From Halorussus rarus (lineage in GTDB: Archaea; Halobacteriota; Halobacteria; Halobacteriales; Haladaptataceae): a stretch of DNA of 64,000 bases. The position numbers and the translations under genes were made by a program. The DNA lies in contig NZ_QPMJ01000002.1 of the NCBI RefSeq assembly GCF_003369835.1, positions 1,240,001-1,304,000 on the forward strand, read 5' to 3'. The notes under the pieces are model-generated. The model did not search any database. It worked only from the letters and a program-made list of their open reading frames with translations, and was not told the origin of the DNA. This document shows, in pieces, positions 7,653 to 17,745 of the stretch; the first letter of the stretch is position 1; each line of letters begins with the position of its first letter.

Positions 7653-9356
7653 ATGAACATGGCACAACGAATGGGCAACCAGCCGATGATCGTACTTTCC
7701 GAGGACAGCCAGCGCACCCAGGGGAAGGATGCGCAGTCGATGAACATCACCGCCGGGACGGCAGTCGCCGAGGCCGTCCGGACCACGCTCGGCCCGAAAG
7801 GGATGGACAAGATGCTCGTCGACTCGACGGGCGAGGTCGTCGTCACGAACGACGGCGTCACCATCCTGAAGGAGATGGACATCGAGCACCCCGCGGCCAA
7901 CATGGTCGTCGAGGTCTCCGAGACCCAGGAGGACGAGGTCGGCGACGGGACGACCACCGCGGTCGTCGTCGCCGGTGAGCTCCTCGAGAAGGCCGAGGAC
8001 CTCCTCGAACAGGACATCCACGCCACCACCCTCGCGCAGGGGTACCGCCAGGCCTCCGAGAAGGCCAAGGAGCTCCTCGAGGAGAAGGCCATCGACGTCG
8101 ACGCCGACGACACCGAGACCCTCGAGAAGATCGCGTCGACGGCGATGACCGGCAAGGGCGCGGAGAACGCCAAGGAGATGCTCTCCGAGCTCGTCGTGCG
8201 CGCGGTCCAGAGCGTCGCCGACGAGGAGGGCATCGACACGGACAACGTCAAGGTCGAGACGGTCGTCGGCGGCTCCATCGACCAGTCCGAGCTCGTCGAG
8301 GGCGTCATCGTGGACAAGGAGCGCGTCCACGAGAACATGCCCTACTTCGTCGAGGACGCCAACGTCGCGCTGCTCGACGACGCCCTCGAGATCCAGGAGA
8401 CCGAGATCGACGCCGAGGTCAACGTCACCGACCCCGACCAGCTCCAGCAGTTCCTCGACCAGGAGGAGGAGCAGCTCCGCGAGATGGTCGACAAGCTCGA
8501 GGAAGTCGGCACCGACGTCGTCTTCGTCGACGGCGGCATCGACGACATGGCCCAGCACTTCCTCGCGGAAGCGGGCATCATCGCGGTCCGCCGCGCCAAG
8601 TCCGACGACCTGAGCAAGCTCGCCCGCTCGACCGGTGCGAACATCGTCAGCAACGTCGACGACATCGAGGCCGACGACCTCGGCTTCGCGGGCTCGGTCG
8701 CCCAGAAGGACGTCGGCGGCGACCAGCGCATCTTCGTCGAGGACGTCGAGGAGGCCAAGTCCGTCAGCCTCATCCTGCGCGGCGGCACCGAGCACGTCGT
8801 CGACGAGGTCGAGCGCGCCATCGAGGACAGCCTCGGCGTCGTGCGCGTCACCCTCGAGGACGGCAAGGTCGTCCCCGGCGGCGGCGCGCCCGAGACCGAG
8901 CTCGCGCTCGAACTCCGCGACTACGCCGACTCCGTGGGCGGCCGCGAGCAGCTCGCCGTCGAGGCGTTCGCCGACACCCTCGAGGTCATCCCGCGCACCC
9001 TCGCCGAGAACGCGGGCCTCGACCCCATCGACAGCCTGGTCGACCTCCGCAGCAGGCACGACGGCGGCGAGTTCAACTCGGGTCTCGACGCCTACACCGG
9101 CGAGGTCGTCGACATGGAGGAGGACGGCGTCGTCGAGCCCCTCCGCGTGAAGACCCAGGCCATCGAGTCCGCCACCGAGGCGGCCGTCATGCTGCTGCGC
9201 ATCGACGACGTCATCGCCGCGGGCGACCTGAAGGGCGGTCAGGTCGACGGCGACGACGGCGGCGACGGCGGTCCCGGTGCCGGCGGCCCCGGCGGCGGCA
9301 TGGGCGGCGGCATGGGCGGCATGGGCGGTATGGGCGGCATGGGCGGTGCGATGTGA
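7653..9356 (+). CDS. Thermosome subunit (group II chaperonin)
   Basis: This 567-residue group II chaperonin folds proteins in an ATP-driven double ring. The N-terminal [16 protein letters not shown] leads into the ATP-binding [25 protein letters not shown] and the catalytic GDGTTTAVV. The C-terminal ATP motif is VPGGGAPE, and the protein ends in a Gly-Gly-Met repeat tail that projects into the cavity. The start may be 7653 or the ATG two codons later (MAQRMGNQP); the promoter spacing allows either. It is monocistronic. Confidence 0.96.
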   Translation: MNMAQRMGNQPMIVLSEDSQRTQGKDAQSMNITAGTAVAEAVRTTLGPKGMDKMLVDSTGEVVVTNDGVTILKEMDIEHPAANMVVEVSETQEDEVGDGTTTAVVVAGELLEKAEDLLEQDIHATTLAQGYRQASEKAKELLEEKAIDVDADDTETLEKIASTAMTGKGAENAKEMLSELVVRAVQSVADEEGIDTDNVKVETVVGGSIDQSELVEGVIVDKERVHENMPYFVEDANVALLDDALEIQETEIDAEVNVTDPDQLQQFLDQEEEQLREMVDKLEEVGTDVVFVDGGIDDMAQHFLAEAGIIAVRRAKSDDLSKLARSTGANIVSNVDDIEADDLGFAGSVAQKDVGGDQRIFVEDVEEAKSVSLILRGGTEHVVDEVERAIEDSLGVVRVTLEDGKVVPGGGAPETELALELRDYADSVGGREQLAVEAFADTLEVIPRTLAENAGLDPIDSLVDLRSRHDGGEFNSGLDAYTGEVVDMEEDGVVEPLRVKTQAIESATEAAVMLLRIDDVIAAGDLKGGQVDGDDGGDGGPGAGGPGGGMGGGMGGMGGMGGMGGAM

Positions 9357-9602
9357 AGTAGGCCGAACGCCCGCTCGCTGCGCCACCCGACCCGCACCGA
9401 CCGACCAACCGTCGAACCGCGCGGCGTCGACCGACGCCGCATCTCGGACCCATTCGAATCGCTTTTTTCGCGTCCCCCTCGCCGAACAGCACCCGCCGCG
9501 CGTCACCCCCTGATCCGAACCCGCCGACGACAGTCGGAGTCGAGCGCACGGAGGACCTTCCGACGAGCCCGCGACCGCCGACCGCGGCGACCCGCCGACC
9601 GA

Positions 9603-11162
9603 TCAGTCGTCCGGTTTCTGGTCCACCTCGAACGCGTCGTCGTCGAAGCCGACCAGGCTCCGGAGCAAGACGAGGACCGGGAACACCTCGAGGCGGCCGG
9701 CCCACATCACGGCCACCAGCGTGAGTTTGGCCGCGGTCGGCATCCCCGCGCCCGTGATGCCGGTCGTGAGCCCGACCGCGCTGACCGCGCTGGCGACGTC
9801 GAAGATGACGTGCGCGAGTGGAGTCGAGTCGGGCATGACCACGGTGAGCGCGAGGACGCCGAAGACGAACGTCCCGAACCACAGGAACGCCACGAACGAC
9901 GCGTCGTCGTAGTTGGACGCGGCGTGGCGGGTGCTGATGGAACCGATGTACGACGACTCGCTGGCCGCCGCGTCCCGGTACGCCGTGTCGCCGCCGGGGA
10001 AGAACACGTTCGTCACCCTGTGCCACGTCCCATTGACGAGGCTGATTCCCCGGATCACCTTGATCCCCGCCGCGGTCGAGCCCATGGCACCGCCGACGAA
10101 CATCCCGAGGGTCACGACGACGAGCGAAGCGGTCGGCCACGAGCCCACCGACGCGGTGGCGAACCCGGCGCACGTCATCGCCGACACGAACTGGAACGTC
10201 CCGTGCAGGACGGCCGTCCCGACCGACGGGTACGTCACGTCGAGCGCGAGCAGTCCGACGACCGCGACCGACCCGACCCAGAGCGACACCCACAACCACC
10301 GCGACTGGAGGTCGACGTAGAACTCCCGGAGGTTCCCTCGGAGCGCCAGGTAGTACACCGGAACCGGGATAGCTCCGACCGCCATGATGGGTATCAGCGC
10401 GGCCTGCACGGGGACGCCGTAGCCTGCGACGCTCGCGTCGGTGACCGTGAATCCGCCGGTCGAGATGGCGGTCATGCCGTGGTTGAGCGCCGCCCACGCC
10501 GACATCCCGACCGCCCGAAGGACCGCGACCGACGCGACCGTGGCGATCGAGAACGCGAGCAGCATCGCGCGCGGGTCGGCCGGTCGAAGCTCCATCTCAC
10601 CGACGGGAATCTCGATCTCGTAGTAGTGCGCGAGCGGGCCGGTCGACTCGAACACCAACACGACCAGGACGACGATGCCGACACCGCCGATCCACTGGAG
10701 GAGCGACCGCCAGAACTGGAGCGTCGCCGGCAGCCGGTTCTCGTGGGGCGTCACCGTGAGCCCCGTGCCGGTGAGCCCGCTCACCGCCTCGAACAGCGCG
10801 TTGGCCGGCGACCGGAACGCGGCGATGGTCGACGAGAGCGGCGGCGCCGACGCCAGCGTCGGCCGGAGCACGACCGTCCACGCGACCGAGAGGAACGGGA
10901 GCGCGGCGAACGCGCCGACGACGAGCCAGACGGCCGCGGCCGACGCGTAGCTCAGCGCCTTGTCGCGGGACTCCGGAGCGGTGCCCGCCCGTTTGAACCC
11001 GACGCCCGCGAGGAACGTCGCGAGCGCCGAACCCAGAACGCCGGGCGCGGCGTAGTACTCGCCGCTGAGGAGCGAGACGACGACCAGCGACGCGACGACG
11101 CCACTGAAGTACTCGAGCGCCCGGCCGGCGTTCCACAACGTGGTGCGGCGGTCCCACCCCAT
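9603..11162 (-). CDS. trkH: TrkH-family potassium uptake protein
   Basis: This 519-residue integral membrane protein has the four pore-loop repeats of the Trk/Ktr superfamily, each with a Gly-rich selectivity segment: SGLTGTGLTV, MTAISTGGFTV, MTCAGFATAS and VSAVGLTTGI. It imports potassium, the main osmolyte of salt-in haloarchaea, normally gated by a cytosolic TrkA (RCK) subunit. No trkA gene lies beside it here. The ORF spans the expected ten or so helices. The next gene on this strand, a bat-type regulator, lies 51 bases upstream and may be unrelated. Confidence 0.93.
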   Translation of the reverse strand: MGWDRRTTLWNAGRALEYFSGVVASLVVVSLLSGEYYAAPGVLGSALATFLAGVGFKRAGTAPESRDKALSYASAAAVWLVVGAFAALPFLSVAWTVVLRPTLASAPPLSSTIAAFRSPANALFEAVSGLTGTGLTVTPHENRLPATLQFWRSLLQWIGGVGIVVLVVLVFESTGPLAHYYEIEIPVGEMELRPADPRAMLLAFSIATVASVAVLRAVGMSAWAALNHGMTAISTGGFTVTDASVAGYGVPVQAALIPIMAVGAIPVPVYYLALRGNLREFYVDLQSRWLWVSLWVGSVAVVGLLALDVTYPSVGTAVLHGTFQFVSAMTCAGFATASVGSWPTASLVVVTLGMFVGGAMGSTAAGIKVIRGISLVNGTWHRVTNVFFPGGDTAYRDAAASESSYIGSISTRHAASNYDDASFVAFLWFGTFVFGVLALTVVMPDSTPLAHVIFDVASAVSAVGLTTGITGAGMPTAAKLTLVAVMWAGRLEVFPVLVLLRSLVGFDDDAFEVDQKPDD

Positions 11163-11213
11163 CCTCCACCCGGGATTGGAGCTAGACGCTTGTAAGCTGC
11201 GTGTCCGCGGGCC

Positions 11214-11867
11214 TCAGAACTCGCTCAGCACCGTGTTCGAGACCAGTTCCGAGACGCCGCGGCGGACGCGCTCGGAGGCCGACTGGCCGCTGATGTCGAG
11301 CTCCTCGCCCAGGTCGTCCAGCCCCACGTCCCGGGGCACCTCGAAGTAGCCCACGCGCTCGGCGGTCACCAGCGCCCGCCGCTGCTCGGGGCTCAGGCCG
11401 TACTCGTCCTCGAGCGGCCCCTCCCCGGGCGTGTAGAGCCGGTGGAGCCGGAACTCGACGTCCCTGTCGAGGCAGGCCCGGCGCATCTCGACCACCGAGT
11501 CCCGGTCGGGGAACCGGACCCGTCGATTCCAGCCGTCGGTCGACCCCGTGGCGGCCATCGGCGACGCGCCGAGCCGCTGGTAGATGGGGTAGATGGGCCG
11601 GATGCGCTCGGCGTCGAGTCGCGCGCGGTAGAGCCTCCGGCCGCCGAGCTCCTCGACGACGTCGTGGTCCCGGACCGTCTCGTCGCCGACGAGTCCCGCC
11701 TCCAGCCGCTCGAAGTCGCCGCCGGCCGCCCAGAACGTCATCTGGGGCGCGTCGGAACCGGCCGCCAGCTGGTGTTCGAGTTCGACGGTCGCCTCCGGGG
11801 CGGCGTCGAGCGCCGACGCCAGCGCGAGTTCCGGGGACCGGAGGGAGAACTCGGCGATGAGACTCAT
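11214..11867 (-). CDS. Bat-type helix-turn-helix transcription regulator (HTH-10)
   Basis: This 217-residue protein has the architecture of bacterio-opsin-activator-like regulators: an N-terminal ligand or sensing region of about 150 residues (MSLIAEFSLRSPELALASAL) and a C-terminal HTH-10 domain with LSPEQRRALVTAERVGYFEVPRDVGLDDLGEELDISGQSASERVRRG. It probably controls a local or metabolic regulon. A TATA-like stretch (AGTATTTCAAGTAACC in minus sense, about 11886-11901) precedes the ATG. The target genes are not evident. Confidence 0.88.
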   Translation of the reverse strand: MSLIAEFSLRSPELALASALDAAPEATVELEHQLAAGSDAPQMTFWAAGGDFERLEAGLVGDETVRDHDVVEELGGRRLYRARLDAERIRPIYPIYQRLGASPMAATGSTDGWNRRVRFPDRDSVVEMRRACLDRDVEFRLHRLYTPGEGPLEDEYGLSPEQRRALVTAERVGYFEVPRDVGLDDLGEELDISGQSASERVRRGVSELVSNTVLSEF

Positions 11868-11945
11868 TGGGAGCTAGCTACGGTCGGTTACTTGAAATAC
11901 TATCGGTCGGAAATCTATCGCGGGCGAGTCGTCGCCGAGCGGGCG

Positions 11946-12401
11946 CTACTCGACGTCGAGTTCGAACTGCTCGTGTTCGCTGGCGGCGTTGAGCACGACG
12001 CTCGTGTTGCTCTCCTTGATGTCGGGGTCGGTGAGCAGGCTCTTGATGCCGCGGTTCATCCCGTCGGTGTCGGTGAACTTCCCGACCGCGATGATGTCGT
12101 AGTCGCCGGTGACCTCGTAGACGCTGATCATCTGGTCGTGGTTCCGGAGCGTCTCGGTCACGTCGGGCAGGGCGTTGCCCTCGACCTTGAGCTGGATGAT
12201 GGCGGTCACGTCGTAGCCAAGCGCGTCGTAGTCGAGCTTGGGCGTGTACCCCTCGATGATGCCCTCCGACTCGAGGTCCTTGAGGTGGTTCGAGACGGTC
12301 GTCACCGACACGTCGAGGTCCTCCGCGAGGCTCCGGAGACTGGCGCGTCCGTCGCCCAGGAGTTCATTCACCAACTTCGCGTCGAGGTTTTCGTACGTCA
12401 T
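11946..12401 (-). CDS. lrp: Lrp/AsnC-family transcription regulator
   Basis: This 151-residue regulator has an N-terminal winged helix ([44 protein letters not shown]) and a C-terminal RAM/AsnC effector domain ([37 protein letters not shown]). It diverges from glnA across a 126-bp shared control region. In Halobacterium an Lrp protein next to glnA regulates glutamine synthetase, so the same role is inferred here. Its own TATA element (TTCTAAAG in minus sense, 12426-12433) overlaps an inverted repeat, which suggests autoregulation. Confidence 0.93.
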   Translation of the reverse strand: MTYENLDAKLVNELLGDGRASLRSLAEDLDVSVTTVSNHLKDLESEGIIEGYTPKLDYDALGYDVTAIIQLKVEGNALPDVTETLRNHDQMISVYEVTGDYDIIAVGKFTDTDGMNRGIKSLLTDPDIKESNTSVVLNAASEHEQFELDVE

Positions 12402-12428
12402 TACGCTTACCGACGTAGCCCACCCTTT

Positions 12429-12452
12429 AGAATTTTACGAATATCCAATTCT
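12429..12452. promoter_or_regulatory. Inverted repeat in the lrp-glnA control region
   Basis: AGAATT (12429-12434) and AATTCT (12447-12452) form a perfect inverted repeat with a 12-base spacer. The left half overlaps the TATA-like element of lrp. A second GAATT occurs at about 12478. This is a reasonable Lrp operator, but that is inference from position and symmetry only. Confidence 0.5.
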
Positions 12453-12527
12453 CGGCCGACAGACGCAGAATTGCGCAGACCAATAACGTTTTAGTCATTC
12501 ACGTAGTCCTGAAAGACGACGACAAAA

Positions 12528-13898
12528 ATGACGGATGGACAAATCGCAGCCAGCAAAGAATCGGAGTTGACCGACGCCGAGCAGGACGTTCTCGACCAGA
12601 TCGAGGAGGAGAACGTCGACTTCGTCCGCCTCCAGTTCACCGACATCACCGGGACCGTGAAGAACGTTAGCGTTCCGGCATCCCAGGTCGAGAAGGCGTT
12701 CGAGGAGGGCATCTGGTTCGACGGCTCCTCCATCGAGGGGTTCGTCCGGATCCAGGAGAGCGACATGCGGCTCGAACCGGACCCCGAGACGTTCGCGATC
12801 CTGCCGTGGCGCTCGAACGGCGACAGCGCGAGCGCCCGGCTGATCTGCGACGTGGTCAACACCGACGGCACGCCGTTCGAGGGCGGCCCCCGCCAGGTCC
12901 TCAAGAGCGTGCTCGCGGAGGCCGAGGAGATGGGCTACGAGGTCAGCATCGGTCCGGAGCCCGAGTTCTTCCTGTTCGAGAAGGACGAGGAGGGGAAGGC
13001 GACCACCACGCCCCACGACTCGGGCGGCTACTTCGACCTCGCGCCCAAGGACCTCGCGTCCGACGTGCGCCGCGAGATCATCTTCACGCTCGAGCAGATG
13101 GGCTTCGAGATCGAGGCCAGCCACCACGAGGTCGCCGAGGGCCAGCACGAGATCAACTTCAAGTACGACGACGCGCTCGGCACCGCCGACAACATCGCCA
13201 CGTTCCGCGCGGTCGTCCGGGCGGTCGCCGAACAGCACGACCTCCACGCCACGTTCATGCCCAAGCCCATCAGCGCCATCAACGGCTCGGGCATGCACAG
13301 CCACATCAGCCTGTTCGAGGACGGCGAGAACGCCTTCGCCGACGAGGACGACGAGTTCAACCTGAGCGAGACCGCCTACAAGTTCATGGGCGGCGTCCTC
13401 GAACACGCCCAGGCGTTCACCGCGGTCACGAACCCGACGGTCAACTCCTACAAGCGGCTGGTCCCGGGCTACGAGGCCCCGGTGTACGTCGCGTGGAGCG
13501 ACGTGAACCGCTCGGCGCTCATCCGCGTGCCCGACGCCGCGGGCGCGAGCTCCCGGTTCGAGATCCGGAGCCCCGACCCGTCGTGCAACCCCTACCTCGC
13601 GCTGGCCGCGGTCATCAAGGCCGGCCTGGACGGCATCGAGAACGACGCCGACCCCGGCGAGCCGGTCCGCGAGGACATCTACGAGTTCGACGACGAGAAG
13701 CGCGAGGAGTACGGCATCACGACGCTGCCCGGCAGCCTCGACAGCGCCATCGACGCCCTCGAGGCCGACGAGGTCGTCACGGAGGCGCTGGGCGACCACG
13801 TCACCGAGAAGTTCGTGCAGGCCAAGCGCGCCGACTACGCCGACTACAAGACCCACGTCTCCCCGTGGGAGAAGGAGAAGTACCTCGAGAAGTTCTGA
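12528..13898 (+). CDS. glnA: Glutamine synthetase, type I
   Basis: This 456-residue enzyme makes glutamine from glutamate, ammonia and ATP. Typical segments are [26 protein letters not shown], the metal-binding [19 protein letters not shown], the ATP-binding [16 protein letters not shown], and NRSALIRVP with [20 protein letters not shown]. The 397-type adenylylation tyrosine loop of proteobacterial enzymes is not evident, as expected for the archaeal GSI-alpha type. It lies divergent to lrp and is probably controlled by it. Confidence 0.97.
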   Translation: MTDGQIAASKESELTDAEQDVLDQIEEENVDFVRLQFTDITGTVKNVSVPASQVEKAFEEGIWFDGSSIEGFVRIQESDMRLEPDPETFAILPWRSNGDSASARLICDVVNTDGTPFEGGPRQVLKSVLAEAEEMGYEVSIGPEPEFFLFEKDEEGKATTTPHDSGGYFDLAPKDLASDVRREIIFTLEQMGFEIEASHHEVAEGQHEINFKYDDALGTADNIATFRAVVRAVAEQHDLHATFMPKPISAINGSGMHSHISLFEDGENAFADEDDEFNLSETAYKFMGGVLEHAQAFTAVTNPTVNSYKRLVPGYEAPVYVAWSDVNRSALIRVPDAAGASSRFEIRSPDPSCNPYLALAAVIKAGLDGIENDADPGEPVREDIYEFDDEKREEYGITTLPGSLDSAIDALEADEVVTEALGDHVTEKFVQAKRADYADYKTHVSPWEKEKYLEKF

Positions 13899-13923
13899 GT
13901 CGCTTCGGCCGTTCTCTCCGTTT

Positions 13924-14751
13924 TCAGGTCGGCGACGCCGACCGTCTTCTTCTCGCGCGCTCGACCAGACTCGGCAGCAGCAGGATGCCGACCGGTACCA
14001 GCAGGTTCAGCACGAACACCGCCGCCAGCGGCAGGTCGGGCCGGTTGCCGGCGTAGCCGACCAGTCCGAGCGCGCCGAGACCGACGACGGCCGCGGGGAG
14101 CGTCACGGCCCCGCGCGGTCGGGCGCCGAGCGCGGCCCACGTCGCCCCCGCGCCGACGACGCCGGCGAGCGTCGCGACCGAGTCCGGGGTGAGTCCGTGG
14201 GTGGCGAGCGCCGCCGCCGCCAACCCGGCCGCGACCGCGAACGCCCGGGTCGGGTCCCAGTCGGCGATTCGCAGGAGCGCGGCGAGGTACGCCAGCGCGA
14301 CGCCGACGCCGACCGCCACGTCGACCGCGTAGTGGACCCCGATGACCAGCCGGGACGTCGCGACGACCGCCACGACCGCGGCGGCCGCGACCGCGCGCCG
14401 GTCGCGGGTGCCGCGGTCGAGGACGAGCGCGAGCAGCCCCCACAGCGTCGTCGCGCCGACGGCGTGGCCGCTGGGGAAGCCGTAGCCGCCGGCGCGGGCG
14501 ACGCGGAGGTCGGCCGGCGGTCGCGGGAGCGCGAACAGTCCCTTCAGGGCGAGCGTCAGCGCGAGCGCGCCGAGCACCGCGGCCAGCGAGAAGGCGCCTT
14601 TTCGCCGGTCGCCGAACCAGTACAGGAGCGCGACCGCCGCGAGGAGAAGCCCCGCGTCGCCCAGGTGGGTGAGCGCAGCGAACAGCTCGCGGGCGAACTC
14701 GGGCAGGAAGCGCGCGAAGGCGTCGGTGACGCCGAGGCCTCGTCCGGGCAT
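13924..14751 (-). CDS. PAP2-family membrane phosphatase
   Basis: This 275-residue multi-pass membrane protein has the three PAP2 motifs: KGLFALPRPP (KxxxxxxRP), GFPSGHAVGAT (PSGH) and SRLVIGVHYAVDV (SRxxxxxHxxxD). Relatives dephosphorylate lipid phosphates such as phosphatidate or isoprenyl pyrophosphates. The catalytic residues are present, so an active enzyme is likely, with unknown substrate. The C-terminal third adds extra hydrophobic helices beyond the core. It is convergent with glnA, whose stop lies 25 bases away. Confidence 0.9.
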   Translation of the reverse strand: MPGRGLGVTDAFARFLPEFARELFAALTHLGDAGLLLAAVALLYWFGDRRKGAFSLAAVLGALALTLALKGLFALPRPPADLRVARAGGYGFPSGHAVGATTLWGLLALVLDRGTRDRRAVAAAAVVAVVATSRLVIGVHYAVDVAVGVGVALAYLAALLRIADWDPTRAFAVAAGLAAAALATHGLTPDSVATLAGVVGAGATWAALGARPRGAVTLPAAVVGLGALGLVGYAGNRPDLPLAAVFVLNLLVPVGILLLPSLVERARRRRSASPT

Positions 14752-14860
14752 CGGCCGGGAGTTTCCCGGCGAGCGGGATATAGCCTACGAACGGGATCGC
14801 GACGGAGCGTGCGAGACCGACCGGTGCGCGAGTGCCGCCGACCGGAAGCCGGGTCGGCGC

Positions 14861-16099
14861 CTACGACCGGAAGTTGCCGATGCGGTCGCTGATGCGGCTC
14901 GGGAGGGTCATCACGCCGACGCCGAAGCCGAGCATCACCATCAGGGCGTAGAGCCCGAGCGTCGAGAGCCAGACGACCGCCATCGCGAAGATGGCCCAGA
15001 AATCGCGGAGCCAGTAGAACGCCCCGAGGGTCATCGCGGTGCCGTACAGCAGCACGAGGTACGGACCCCAGCCGCGGGCGTGGCCCCGGCGCATCCGCTT
15101 GCGGACGTACTGCTTGAGCTCGGACTCGACCTCCGGTTTCTCGACGGTCCGCGATTCGATGTCGTCTTCGAACGATTCCACGTCGGCTCGCAGCTCCCGC
15201 AGTTCGTCGCGGAGTTCCACGATGTCGGGAGCGGATTCGTCGTCACTCATGTATTGGGCGAGTAGCTCCTGTTTGCGTTCGAGGCGCGCGTCCTCCGGCT
15301 CGGTGGTGCGCTCGGCGTAGCTGCCGCGCTCTGCGAGGACGATGTTGACCACGCCGCCGAGCAGCACCAGGATGCTGGCGAAGTACAGCCACGTCACCAG
15401 CAGCAGCGCGGTGCCGAGGAACTGCGAGGGGCTGGTCGAAGAGACGCCGGCGTAGATTCGAAAGAGGATCTGGAGCACCGTCCACCCGACCGTCGCCAGG
15501 ACGGCACCGGGAAGCGCCTCCCGGATCGAGACGTCCGCGTCGGGGAAGACGACGTACACCGGGAGGAAGACCGGGACCAGCGCGGCCAGCTGGATTATCG
15601 TCGCGATGACGCCCACGAACGGGAACTCCGGGAACAGCGCGGTCGCGGCGCCCGCCAGCACGACGACGATCACGCCGACGCCGATGGCGGCCAACACCAG
15701 CAGCGCGTCCTTCACCTGGTCGGCGATCCCCGTCTTGGCGTCGGTGGCGTAGATGGCCGAGAACGCCTCGTCGAACCCCCGGAACACCTTGATCGCGCTC
15801 CACACGAGCACCACCAGCCCGATGACGGTCGTCCCGCCGCTGCCCGTCGGGTTGGTGATGAACTGCCGGAGTTGCTGCTGGCCGGTCGCCGTCAGCAGTC
15901 CCGAGGCCCGGTCGACGACCTGCGTCGCGAACTGCTCGCCGGCCACGAACGAGACGACGACGAACGCGAGCAGGAGCAGCGGGATGAGCGAGACGAACGA
16001 GTAGTAGGCCGTACTCGCCGCCAGGAAGGTTATCTCCTGCTCGCGGGCCTCCTCGAAGACCGAGCGACCGACGTCCGCGGCGTTTCCGAGACTGGGCAC
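14861..16099 (-). CDS. YihY/BrkB-family membrane protein
   Basis: This 412-residue membrane protein of the YihY/BrkB (former RNase BN) family begins near FEEAREQEITFLAASTAYYSFVSLIPLLLLA and shows the family segment LGLVVLVWSAIKVFRGFDEAFSAIY. About six helices are followed by a cytosolic coiled-coil (ELRDELRELRADVESFEDDIESR) and two more hydrophobic segments. A GTG start at 16099 is preferred over TTG 16126 because GAATATTTGTATC (minus sense, about 16121-16133) is a TATA element about 28 bases upstream. A paralogue lies at 41942-43171. The function of the family is unsettled. Confidence 0.85.
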   Translation of the reverse strand: MPSLGNAADVGRSVFEEAREQEITFLAASTAYYSFVSLIPLLLLAFVVVSFVAGEQFATQVVDRASGLLTATGQQQLRQFITNPTGSGGTTVIGLVVLVWSAIKVFRGFDEAFSAIYATDAKTGIADQVKDALLVLAAIGVGVIVVVLAGAATALFPEFPFVGVIATIIQLAALVPVFLPVYVVFPDADVSIREALPGAVLATVGWTVLQILFRIYAGVSSTSPSQFLGTALLLVTWLYFASILVLLGGVVNIVLAERGSYAERTTEPEDARLERKQELLAQYMSDDESAPDIVELRDELRELRADVESFEDDIESRTVEKPEVESELKQYVRKRMRRGHARGWGPYLVLLYGTAMTLGAFYWLRDFWAIFAMAVVWLSTLGLYALMVMLGFGVGVMTLPSRISDRIGNFRS

Positions 16100-16171
16100 G
16101 CGACTCGTTTCGCCAACGAGATACAAATATTCACTGGCATGAGCCCGGGTATCCGGTTCCGAGCCCCGCTG

Positions 16172-17281
16172 TTAGGAGTCTCGTGTCGCCCGGCGTACCT
16201 GTCCGACGGTCGCGGGCGTCTTGAACGTGGTGCCGCCGTAGTGGGTCCGCGAGGCCGCGAACCCGGCGTTCCGGAGGTCGCCGAGGAACTCGTCCATGCC
16301 CGGCGCCGCCCGACCCCACTCCTTGCAGAGCCGGTGCTGGTCGTAGTGGGTCGGCTCGTGGAGTTCGCCTTCGAGCCGGTCCAGCAGGCGCTCGGCCCGG
16401 GTGACGGTGCCCATCGACTCGTCGAGTTCGTCGCGGACCGCGGCCGCGAAGTCGGCGTCGTGGGCCGGGCCGAGCCACAGCGGGCCGGCGGTCAACAGCC
16501 GGTCGCTCCCGCACTCGGGGCAGGCGTCGAGCGGGTCGGCGATGAGCCCGTCGTCGTGCTCGCGGTAGAGGCAGTCCTCGCAGTGGTAGACGTGGCCCAG
16601 TTCGTCGATCGCGGCGTTGGCGTCGCTCGCGCTGTGGTCGAGTTCCAGGTAGGTCCGGACGTAGTGGTTGGTCGCGTGGGTCAGGACGGGCGTCACCCCG
16701 GCGTCGTAGCGCGCGGCGGTCCGGGCCAGCGCCGACAGCAGAACGCGGACGCCCATCTCGGCGTGGTAGTCGGTGTTCCGAGGGACCGCGCTGTACTTCC
16801 GGACGCCGCTGTGGAAGTGGGCGCCGCACAGCGGCGCGGTGTCGGTCGCGGTGACGCAGACGAGGTCGCGGGTGTTGGCGAACGCGGCGTCGGCGAACGG
16901 GATGGGCGAGCCGAACGGGTCGACGTCCACCACGTCGAAGACCTCCTCGTGCATGAGCGCGTTGGCGTCGCGTTCGACCGCCTCGCCGTCGAGGTCGTTG
17001 CGCGCGAGGTTGCGGCGACAGAGGTCGACCGCGTCCGGGTCGACGTCGGCCATCGTGACGTTCCAGCCCTCGGCGGCCGCGCGGACGCCCCGGACGCCGC
17101 TGGCGGCCATCGCGTCGAGGTAGTACTCCGCGCGGGGTTCGCGGTCGCGGTAGGCCCGGAGCACCGCCACGGTCAGGTCGCGGTTGAGCTCCTGGACCGG
17201 GTTGAAGAACACCTCGTCGCCGACGCCCTCGCCCTCCTGCTCGGGGACCTCGACCTCGACCCCGCCTTCGGTGACGCGCAT
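16172..17281 (-). CDS. trm1: tRNA (guanine-26,N2-N2) dimethyltransferase
   Basis: This 369-residue SAM-dependent enzyme dimethylates G26 of tRNA. The substrate loop [14 protein letters not shown], the SAM-binding [14 protein letters not shown], and the catalytic DVDPFGSP are all present. A zinc-binding region follows (HCEDCLYR and [16 protein letters not shown]), as in archaeal Trm1. The ATG at 17281 ([15 protein letters not shown]) is preferred to a start at 17398, whose extra 39 residues look non-coding, and GGCTTTTCG lies about 30 bases upstream. Confidence 0.95.
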   Translation of the reverse strand: MRVTEGGVEVEVPEQEGEGVGDEVFFNPVQELNRDLTVAVLRAYRDREPRAEYYLDAMAASGVRGVRAAAEGWNVTMADVDPDAVDLCRRNLARNDLDGEAVERDANALMHEEVFDVVDVDPFGSPIPFADAAFANTRDLVCVTATDTAPLCGAHFHSGVRKYSAVPRNTDYHAEMGVRVLLSALARTAARYDAGVTPVLTHATNHYVRTYLELDHSASDANAAIDELGHVYHCEDCLYREHDDGLIADPLDACPECGSDRLLTAGPLWLGPAHDADFAAAVRDELDESMGTVTRAERLLDRLEGELHEPTHYDQHRLCKEWGRAAPGMDEFLGDLRNAGFAASRTHYGGTTFKTPATVGQVRRATRDS

Positions 17282-17518
17282 ACCGCCACTCGTCGCTCCC
17301 CGGCGAAAAGCCAACCGATAGCCCGCCGCCACGTCGGTCGTCGCCGGCGGCCCTGTCGGTCGGTGTCGGCCCGCCACCCCAGGTCGCCATTGGCGCAACT
17401 ACCGGGCGTTTCTGGCACAGCCGTCTCCGGTTAGTCGGACTGGCGGTCACACAGCGCGCGCCCGCTGCTGTCGGCGGTGACCGCACGAATCGTCCGGTCG
17501 GGGGTCGTCCCGCCTTCC

Positions 17519-17552
17519 GATTTAAACCCTCGCGACCGGAGCGACCGCGAGG
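17519..17552 (+). promoter_or_regulatory. Orphan TATA element with adjoining hairpin
   Basis: ATTTAAAC at 17520-17527 is one of the best TATA-like elements in the window, yet no start codon follows at leaderless distance. It runs straight into a hairpin, CCTCGCG (17527-17533) with CGCGAGG (17546-17552). It could drive a small RNA or a long leader. The rest of 17282-17640 shows no gene. Confidence 0.35.
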
Positions 17553-17676
17553 GGCCCGAAATACGCGGACGCGGGCCGCCGTCGGCCGGCACGACGGCGA
17601 GGGCGGGCCGGTCGAGCGCCGGTGTCAGACCGCCACACCGGAACCTGTTTAGGCCCGCCGTCCGAACGCCTCTGGC

Positions 17677-17745
17677 GTGTCCCCGGCAGACGCCCCGGAA
17701 CCCCCGCCGTCGCCCGTCACCAGGGAGAGGCGGTGGTCGCCGTGA
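17677..17745 (+). CDS. Possible 22-codon leaderless upstream ORF
   Basis: A GTG at 17677 lies about 27 bases after the TATA-like GTTTAG (17647-17652) and opens a frame MSPADAPEPPPSPVTRERRW plus SP that ends at TGA 17743-17745. This stop overlaps the GTG (17742) of the SWIM-like gene as GTGA, the geometry of translational coupling. The peptide is proline-rich (PEPPPSP), a type of sequence that slows ribosomes. It may be a control peptide for the next gene, or chance. Confidence 0.3.
   Translation: MSPADAPEPPPSPVTRERRWSP

Noticed and set aside
7475-7978. ORF running from the intergenic region into the thermosome gene
   Set aside because: It turns into Arg/Gly-rich out-of-frame sequence once it enters the thermosome gene. 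The ATG near 7577 follows a TATA element, but no protein family fits.
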